A stretch of 64,000 nucleotides of DNA from contig NC_133658.1 of the NCBI RefSeq assembly GCF_037893015.1, positions 141,279,822 through 141,343,821 of the forward strand, in the 5' to 3' direction. The position numbers and the translations under genes were made by a program. Positions 57,610-64,000 of the stretch are shown here, piece by piece (positions within the stretch are counted from its first letter, which is position 1; each line of letters opens with the position of its first letter). The notes beneath the pieces were generated by a model. The model was not told where the DNA came from, made no database searches, and saw nothing but the letters and a program-made list of their open reading frames with translations. The stretch is from Macrotis lagotis (Eukaryota > Chordata > Mammalia > Peramelemorphia > Peramelidae).

Positions 57610-58884
57610 AGGAGTGATAACAAGGGAGGAATATTTTGGATGGTAAGTGTGGATTTAGGGAAGTAAATTAGCATTACCTTTCCAGGAATAATGACAGATC
57701 TAATTAATTAAAGATTAGACCTAAAAAGGGGAAGTGTAGTGGGAAGGGGAAAAAAGTATGGTTACAGCATCATGATTGCTGGGGAGAAGATGGTGAAACA
57801 AAGACTAGAGTTGAGCCTGGATGAAGTATAGGGATGAGGTAGCTACCACTCAAAATAGTGGTGTGTGGGATAAAAATCCACTTTAAAAAATACAGCAAAA
57901 AAAAAAGTTTATTTTAGCCTTTCTTGAGAAAAGGGCATATTCCAAGTCTCACAAAGGTAGTGAAGATCAAGGAGCTGCCCCAAATTGTCAGTCAAGCAAG
58001 ATTATATGGCCTAACACTATTCCCTCCTCCTCCCCATTGTCCCTCTGTTGACTCATTGTTACATTCTATTCACGAAAATCTACCCTAGCAACAAAGAAAA
58101 GAATGAAAGGTTTTCATAAAATTTTACCTCACTATCCAGATGATGAGAATAGCCTGCAGGATTATAACTATCTTATTGAAGTAAGGTAACTTGTCTTGGA
58201 ATTCAAGTTCTAGGAACAGTTTACTATCCTCCCATTCAATGCTTATCATCAAACAAGAGGAGGCTCATGAGCTTCTTTGGAATGCAAAGTTTTTCTAGTG
58301 GGAAAAAAATCTACCATCCTTCTAGTAGTCTTATCAAAAATTAGGAGAGTGAGTCACCTGTTTAGAATACAAGGAGCTTACTTCTAGAAATAGTTTAGGA
58401 ATAATGGTTCTTTCTTTAATATTTCTTAACCATGAGAGGACTTAATTAGGAATAGTAACCCTATGAAGGTTTTATTGGGAATATTCCACTCAGTCCCTCC
58501 TCTTTTAAAATATAATATATATTTTGCATCTGATATCCTCTCACACTATCCTTGATATACACCTCCTCAGGTTCTATTCTCTCTTCCTGTCCACTTGGGA
58601 TCCCTCTTCTTCTTGGAACTCCCTGACCAAGCAACTCATACACACACATAGATAAAATGGAGGAAGATGAACTTGTCCAGTCTCTCTCTTTTCACCTGGA
58701 GACATTCAATATCTTTCTGTATCTGCAGAGTCCATTCCAATCTCTAAATTGGATGACTTGTTTGAGATCTCTTCTAGTAAAGGAGCTTCTTAACACAATA
58801 TCTTATCAGACTTAGACTCATATTTTCATCATTAGACAATAAAATTCTAGAGCTATTACAGTTCACATTTTTCCTTACTCATCA

Positions 58885-58931
<47 letters not shown>

Positions 58932-59755
58932 TTTAACAAAAATAAAACTTTCATAATTGTTTACTTCACAAGTGAATGTGTTGAAAATTATCAAGTTAAC
59001 TTGATCTCTTAACACTTACATTAGATGATCATCTTAGTATGGAGTGTCCAGCAAGTGACATATAAAGTCTTAACCTCGTTCTTCATTAAAATAATAATTC
59101 AAGAATCCTTAACTAAAATAATTTTCTTCTTTCCCAAAATGTTTCTAAGTAAACTACAAGTGATTCTTCTCCTGATACACATAACTGACTTATGTTTCCT
59201 TCCTAAAGGAGAACTTGATAATGCTACTGCACAGAAGTATATCTTGAGATTATATAAACCTTTTTTATTCTTACCTAAATATCCTTTTATCCTAGCATAA
59301 AATAAAATCAAGGAATCTTAATTCTTCTCAAAACATATAGCTAATAGCAGAGGTTAAAACCACATGCTGGCCTATTTACCTATTAAAGTCCAATTGACCT
59401 AAAATTTCTATATCAGATTGACTTTTAGCTATTTCCTATAAATATCCAGGACATCAAAGGAAAATTCCTTTATGGATAGAATTTTGGGTGTCAGTTTCAA
59501 GGCAGAGGTCATGTGGATAGTCAAATGCCTTAAGTCAAATTTTAGATTTACCCAGTGAGACAATATTCAAATGTCACATTTGGGGAAGTCAAAAGGATCC
59601 AATCTCAGGTTGCACTAAAAAGCCACCCCTTCAGCTTTTTATCCCAATGCACCTCTCACCTGTGTAGTCTCCAAACCTCCTTTAGGTTTCCAGACTTAAA
59701 AGTGTATTGACTCAACAGCACTTAAGACACAAAACAAAAGCGAATTAAAAGTCTC
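57610..59755. other. ADAM32 intron 2, unassigned
   Basis: 57860-58500 may hold an antisense LTR-like piece (see the inverted motif at 55575). A (TA)n tract lies at 58890-58930. No exon found. Confidence 0.35.
58890..58930. repeat. (TA)n microsatellite
   Basis: About 40 bp of pure AT repeat. Confidence 0.95.
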
Positions 59756-59762
59756 ATGATCA

Positions 59763-59911
59763 GGGGCAGCTAGGTGGTGAAGTTGATAGAGCACCGACCC
59801 TAGAGTTAGGAGGACTTGAGTTCAAATCCAACCTTAGACACTTAATAATTAACCTAGCAGTGTGACCTTGAGCAAGATACTTAACCCCGTTGCCTTGTAA
59901 AAACAAACAAA
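59763..59911 (+). repeat. WSINE1-like SINE
   Basis: Sense copy 'ggggcagctaggtggtgaag' to 'cgttgccttgtaaaaacaaa', with catgatc duplicated at 59755 and 59912. Confidence 0.92.
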
Positions 59912-59993
59912 CATGATCTAAAATAGTAATTACACCTAATTAGATCTCTAAGTGAATCCACTTCACAAGGGCTAAATGCTAATTCTAATCTGG

Positions 59994-60075
59994 ATGGGGG
60001 GATCACAATCAGTCAACCCCCTTTCCTGCATATATGGGGGGGATCACAATCAACACCCTTTCCTACATTTATATA
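59994..60075. repeat. 41-bp tandem duplication
   Basis: Two units of 'ggggggatcacaatca...ccctttcctRca', starting near 59994 and 60035. Confidence 0.85.
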
Positions 60076-60269
60076 TGTATATATATTTATATATAAAATA
60101 TTTCTATTCTGAGTGTCCCAGTCATCTGAATACATAAAATAGGGTTACTTTCTAAACTTTCAAAAAGCAGTCAAATTCCCTCAGCATCTGGCGTATTCCT
60201 TGACATAAAAACTCTTCATAGTTGTGTTACATAATTTAACTGGATGGTTTGTGTGTCTGGTGGCACTAA

Positions 60270-60447
60270 CTTCTGATATCTGGACCCCCATCCCCTTTGT
60301 CTGAAATCATATGTGTTTTACTTCTAAATAAAGATGGTATGTTAGAGGCCTCTTGGCTAGAAACCCCTTCCTTCTAGCCTGTTGTATTACACAATAAATA
60401 AACGCCTCCTTTGACTACGAGATTATTCTCAGAATTCATACTTAACA
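60270..60447 (+). mobile_element. Possible LTR 3' part (R-U5)
   Basis: AATAAA pair near 60391-60400, then 'gcctcctttgactacgagat' and an end in 'acttaaca', in the order expected of an LTR 3' half. The 5' boundary is not found. Confidence 0.35.
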
Positions 60448-60449
60448 AT

Positions 60450-61206
60450 TAGCCAGAGATTGTCACAGAAAAAATCACAAATTATTATCATTGTCTTTCC
60501 CATGTTGCTCAAGCACTTTTACTTCAAAGCAAACAACCACAACTTTGAGATATAAATATAATTTATATATATGTATACACACACGACAACAAAAATTCTG
60601 ATTTATATAAATATATAATTGGCAAGGTCTTATGTAAACTCTTTTCTGTAATTAACCTGTTTAGTTATCAGCCATATTTGAAATACAAATTATTACTTTG
60701 CAGAATTTTTTCAATTGATTAGAACATTTTAAGGGACTCTAAATTTCTTAACATGTGTTATTAATTAAAGATGTAACAAAACAGTAATATTTTAACACAT
60801 TAAGTACAAGATTTCACAAAACAATCTCTCCAGTCATTTCCATTTATACCTGGATCAACAGGTCTAGAGCAAGATCCAACACATTATATAAAAATTTCAG
60901 GGAACCGGGAGGGTTATAACCTTTGATAATTTCCCTCATTATCCCTACAAATCAATCAATCATTAATTACAGGTTTTGACATCATTACAGTAAAATAGTT
61001 TATATTTCCAAAAGTAGATCACATGATTGATAACACTCTTCAGCATCTTACTCACTAAAAAGTCATCTAATTTTAAATTTCCTAATCATTTTCCAAAGCC
61101 CCTCATATTTCAACATTTTTAGAAAGGGTATCTTGCAGTTAAGATATACCTCCCAATCTCTTATACACTAACTGAATCTGCATTTAACATGGGGAAGAAG
61201 TCTGCA
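60450..61206. other. ADAM32 intron 2, no feature recognised
   Basis: AT-rich sequence up to the poly(A) end of HAL1-like copy 2. Confidence 0.5.
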
Positions 61207-61373
61207 ATTTTACTTTTTAAACAAAATTTATTCTTATTTTTTGTACAAATGATTTTTTTATACAATATTAAAATATTGTTTAAGAGTAAACAAAATACCC
61301 CCCGAAAAAAATAATAAACATGCATGAGCAATAAAGGAAAGAGAAAAAATTAAAATTAAAAAAAAATAATAAT

Positions 61374-61557
61374 AGGTGCAGTCAGGTGGTGCAGTGGATG
61401 GAGCACCAGTCCTGGAGCCAGGAGCACTCGAGCCCAAATCTGGGCCCAGACACCCAACAATCATCCAGCTGTGTGACCCTGGGCAAGCCAGCCCAACCCC
61501 ACTGCCCTGCAAAAACCAAAAAAAAAAAAAACCAAACCCAAAATATAATAATAATGG
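61374..61557 (+). repeat. SINE-like module 1 within HAL1-like copy 2
   Basis: tRNA-derived head 'caggtggtgcagtggatgg', with body and A-rich/(TAA)n tail. Position and orientation equal those of the module at 19691. Confidence 0.75.
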
Positions 61558-61559
61558 TA

Positions 61560-61730
61560 GGGGTGGCCAGGTGTTGTAGCAGACAGAGTACCAGCCCTGG
61601 AGCCAGGAGCATCTGGGTCCAAATCTGGCCTTAGACACCCAACAATTACTGAGCTGTGAGGCCCCAGGCAAACCACCCAGTCCCATTTGCCCTGCAACCC
61701 TCCCCCCCAAATAATAGTAATAATGATAAA
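61560..61730 (+). repeat. SINE-like module 2 within HAL1-like copy 2
   Basis: Head 'ggggtggccaggtgttgtag', end 'tttgccctgcaa', tail of AAT repeats. Counterpart of 19877-20040. Confidence 0.75.
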
Positions 61731-61931
61731 TGTGCTCCAGTTTGTGTTCCAACACCTCCAGCTCTGTCACGGGTGGATCACATTCTTTATGATAAGCCCA
61801 TCATAAAAGCTACTTCCATATTTTTCCGCTGTTGCCACTGCTGGTTGCAACTCTCTCCATTCGTACTCCCCCACTACCATATACTATATTTTCTCTCTCC
61901 TTTCACTCAGTCCCTCTTCTTAAATGTGCTG

Positions 61932-62085
61932 TAGGTCAGCTGAGTGGTGCAGCAGTCAAATCCCCAGCCCTGGAACCAAGAGGCCCCGAGCCCACATACC
62001 ATTCCTTAGGCCCAGCATCCACCTGGCCCTATGGTCCCGGACAGGCCATCCAATCCCAGCCTCTTGCAAGAAGTGAAAAAGAAAA
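61932..62085 (+). repeat. SINE-like module 3 within HAL1-like copy 2
   Basis: Diverged head 'gtcagctgagtggtgcagca', end 'cttgcaagaagtgaaaaaga'. Counterpart of 20220-20365. Confidence 0.65.
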
Positions 62086-62400
62086 TGTGTTATATCTGAC
62101 CACTCTCCCACCATGGTCCATCCTCTCCTCCATCACTCACATCCCTGCCCCTCCCCCCTGTACCCTTCTCTCCTTATTCTAGATGTCTATACCTCATTGA
62201 GTATAAATGCTGTTTCCTCTCCTAGCCACCTCTGATGAGAGCAAAGGTTCCCTCATTCCCCCTTGGCTTCCCGCTTCCATATCATTGCAAAAGCTTATTG
62301 TAATAAAAAAAATTTATATGAAATAGCCTATTCTACTTCTCCTTTTTCTTTTCCCCCATTACATTTCCCTTTTAGCCATTGACTCCTATATCCAAATTTA

Positions 62401-62401
<1 letters not shown>

Positions 62402-62460
<59 letters not shown>
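62402..62460. repeat. (CT)n microsatellite
   Basis: About 58 bp of pure CT repeats inside HAL1-like copy 2. Copy 1 has ordinary sequence at the equivalent place, so the expansion is private to this copy. Confidence 0.95.
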
Positions 62461-62464
<4 letters not shown>

Positions 62465-63090
62465 TTCATCTACAAAAGCACCTTCTACCTGCTCTATTAA
62501 AAGAGAAGTTTCTTAATGAGTATTATCAGCATTATTTTTCTGTGCAGGAATACATGTAGTTCATCATCATTAAGTCCCTCATATTTTTACTCTTGTCCTC
62601 CACTCTCTATGCTTCACCTGAGTTCTGTAGTTGAAGATCAAACTTTCTGTTCAGCTCTGACCATTCCCTTGGTTCATTGAAAGGCCATCTTTTCCCCTTG
62701 AAGAGTACATTCAGTTTTACTGGGTAGTTGATTCTCGGTTGCATTCTGAGCTCTTTTGCCTTTTGGAATATTATATTCCAAGCCCTATGAGCTTTTAATG
62801 TAGTTGCTACTAAGTCCTGTGTGATCCTGACTGCAGCTCCACGATATTTGAGTTGTGTCTTTCTGGCTGCTTGTAATATTTTCTCTTTGACTTGGGAATT
62901 CTGGCACTTGGCTATAATATACCTGGGGGTTGTTTTTTTTTAATCTCTTTCTTGGGGAGATCAGTGGATTCTCTCAATTTCTATTTTGCCCTCTGCTTCT
63001 AGGATATCAGGGCAATTTTCCTGTAGGAATTCTTTGAAAATGATGTCAAGGCTCTTTTTCCCTGATCATGACTTTCAGGTATTCCAATAA

Positions 63091-64000
63091 TTTTTTTTTT
63101 ATTAAAGATCATATTTATTGGGGATGTGGGAGAGAAGTTATTAGACTGGAGGGGGCCAGGGAGGGAACATGGACAATCAGAGTCAGTGACAGGAGGCCAG
63201 GCAGCAGGGTTCTGAGAGGCTAGTTAGCAGCCTAGAACCCCAACCCCTACACAGAGGCAGGCTGCAAGGCACAGCCTACCTGAATTGTATTTCTTTCCCC
63301 CCTCCCCTCCCACCTAGCCCCACTCAACTCAGTTCCTTGCCTCCAGGGAGAAAGAAATAAATACCTTCCTTTCCTTCCCTGACCCAGCAGCTTCCCCAGT
63401 GGACCATCAGGAACATCTGTGCAAACTGCCCTGTGAGCAGAGGAGAGTTCCAAGGAAAGGCCTGGCAGAGGAGAGTCAGGGCCAAGGATGGGCAAGCGGC
63501 CTTTCTGGGCTACTGAGTGCTGGGTGGTTTGTAGGGTTCCAAAAGGAGGCTGGAGAAGGTGTTGGCCTTGTCAGCCCCTTGAACTTCATGGGGGAGCAGA
63601 AGCAGCTTCACAATGTGGAAGTCTTTGTAGAGGTCTTCCATCTGATTGAGGTATTTGGACTGGATCTTGTGCTGGGCCTCACACATTTTGCAGGGATTCT
63701 CTGGCTCGAGGAACACTAGCTGGTTGACGATTATGTTAATGGGTGTCTATCTTGCACTTGGCCAGCTCCTGGATGAGCCTTTCAGTCTCATATAGGGACA
63801 GAAACTCAGCAATGCAGACACAAATAAAGGTTGTTTGTTCTGGATCCTTGAACTGGTCGCTGACCGACCGGATGACAGGCAGAGTTTCCTCAAGCTTGGA
63901 GGCCAGCTGGTCAGCATTCATGCCAACCAGGCCCAGCATGTTGTACATCTGAGAGATGAAGGGGCTGATTTGGTTCTTGATCTGCATGAGTTGGCCCAGG
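63091..64000 (-). pseudogene. Processed pseudogene of ASNA1/GET3 (continues past window end)
   Basis: Intronless minus-strand copy of the arsenite-ATPase-like ATPase that delivers tail-anchored proteins to the ER. Recognised segments include [40 protein letters not shown] and [10 protein letters not shown], the zinc-binding CxxC that joins the dimer. The protein ends EPYKPPSTQ and stops at 63510-63512. A one-base insertion near 63738-63739 breaks the frame just after KIDTH, so the copy cannot encode the whole C-terminus. After the stop come about 400 bp of 3'UTR, an AATAAA signal (63114-63119 on the complement), and a poly(A) tract (poly-T at 63091-63100). No introns, a tail and insertion inside an L1-type ORF1 together show LINE-mediated retroposition. 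The nucleotide-binding half lies outside the window. Confidence 0.9.

Larger units (their letters stand above)
61207..63090 (-). mobile_element. Second copy of the composite HAL1-like family, interrupted by a pseudogene
   Basis: Collinear with 19500-21367 over nearly the same length. It has the same poly(A)-proximal tail, the same three SINE-like modules in order and orientation, and the same C-terminal ORF1 coding (complement of 62580-63090). It differs by a CT expansion at 62402-62460. Similarity stops exactly at the poly-T of the ASNA1 pseudogene, which must have inserted into ORF1. The rest of the element probably resumes beyond the window. Confidence 0.75.

Noticed and set aside
61258..61770. 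170-codon minus-strand open frame
   Set aside because: Antisense reading of SINE modules 1 and 2 in HAL1-like copy 2, low complexity and hydrophobic by composition.
63510..63987. ASNA1 as a working gene
   Set aside because: Frameshift in a conserved segment, no introns, poly(A) tail, and location inside a LINE ORF1.

Overview
This is a marsupial nuclear genome window. The evidence is vertebrate split genes, dense tRNA-derived SINEs of the marsupial WSINE1/MAR1 type, MIR and L2 relics, marsupial-type L1 ends, an RTE-clade element and RTE-tailed SINEs. An Australian species fits the abundance of WSINE1-like copies, but the species cannot be named from the sequence. There are no bacterial-style genes. 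Most long open frames are repeats.

Two protein-coding genes of the ADAM family lie head to tail on the + strand. The window opens inside ADAM9 and contains its last four coding exons: the transmembrane helix with the start of the cytoplasmic tail (972-1113), two tail exons (3792-3879 and 10413-10480), and the terminal proline-rich exon (16059-16149). A largely repeat-free 3'UTR runs to about 17.95 kb. An intergenic region of about 18.5 kb follows, filled almost entirely with transposable elements. ADAM32 then starts in a CpG island: exon 1 with the start codon and signal peptide is at 36742-36787, and exon 2 is at 44571-44650. Intron 2 extends beyond the window. This order matches the ADAM9-ADAM32 order on human chromosome 8p11.

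The most interesting repeat content is a set of L1-like elements on the minus strand that carry ORF1 but no ORF2 (half-L1, HAL1-like). One copy (19496-22671) is bounded by a target-site duplication and looks full length. Its 3' part holds three SINE-like modules, all antisense to ORF1. A second copy (61207-63090) has the same three modules in the same places, so they belong to the family rather than to local insertions. That copy is interrupted by a processed ASNA1/GET3 pseudogene that runs off the window end. Another ORF1-only element (22755-24806) sits next to the first.

Other points are a 41-bp-arm hairpin at 4988-5077, a 190-bp CT tract that appears to have grown from a SINE tail, two probable solo LTRs, several nested insertions dated by interruption order, and an RTE fragment whose 3' end matches the tails of nearby SINEs. 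The rest is intronic or intergenic sequence in which no further gene was recognised.
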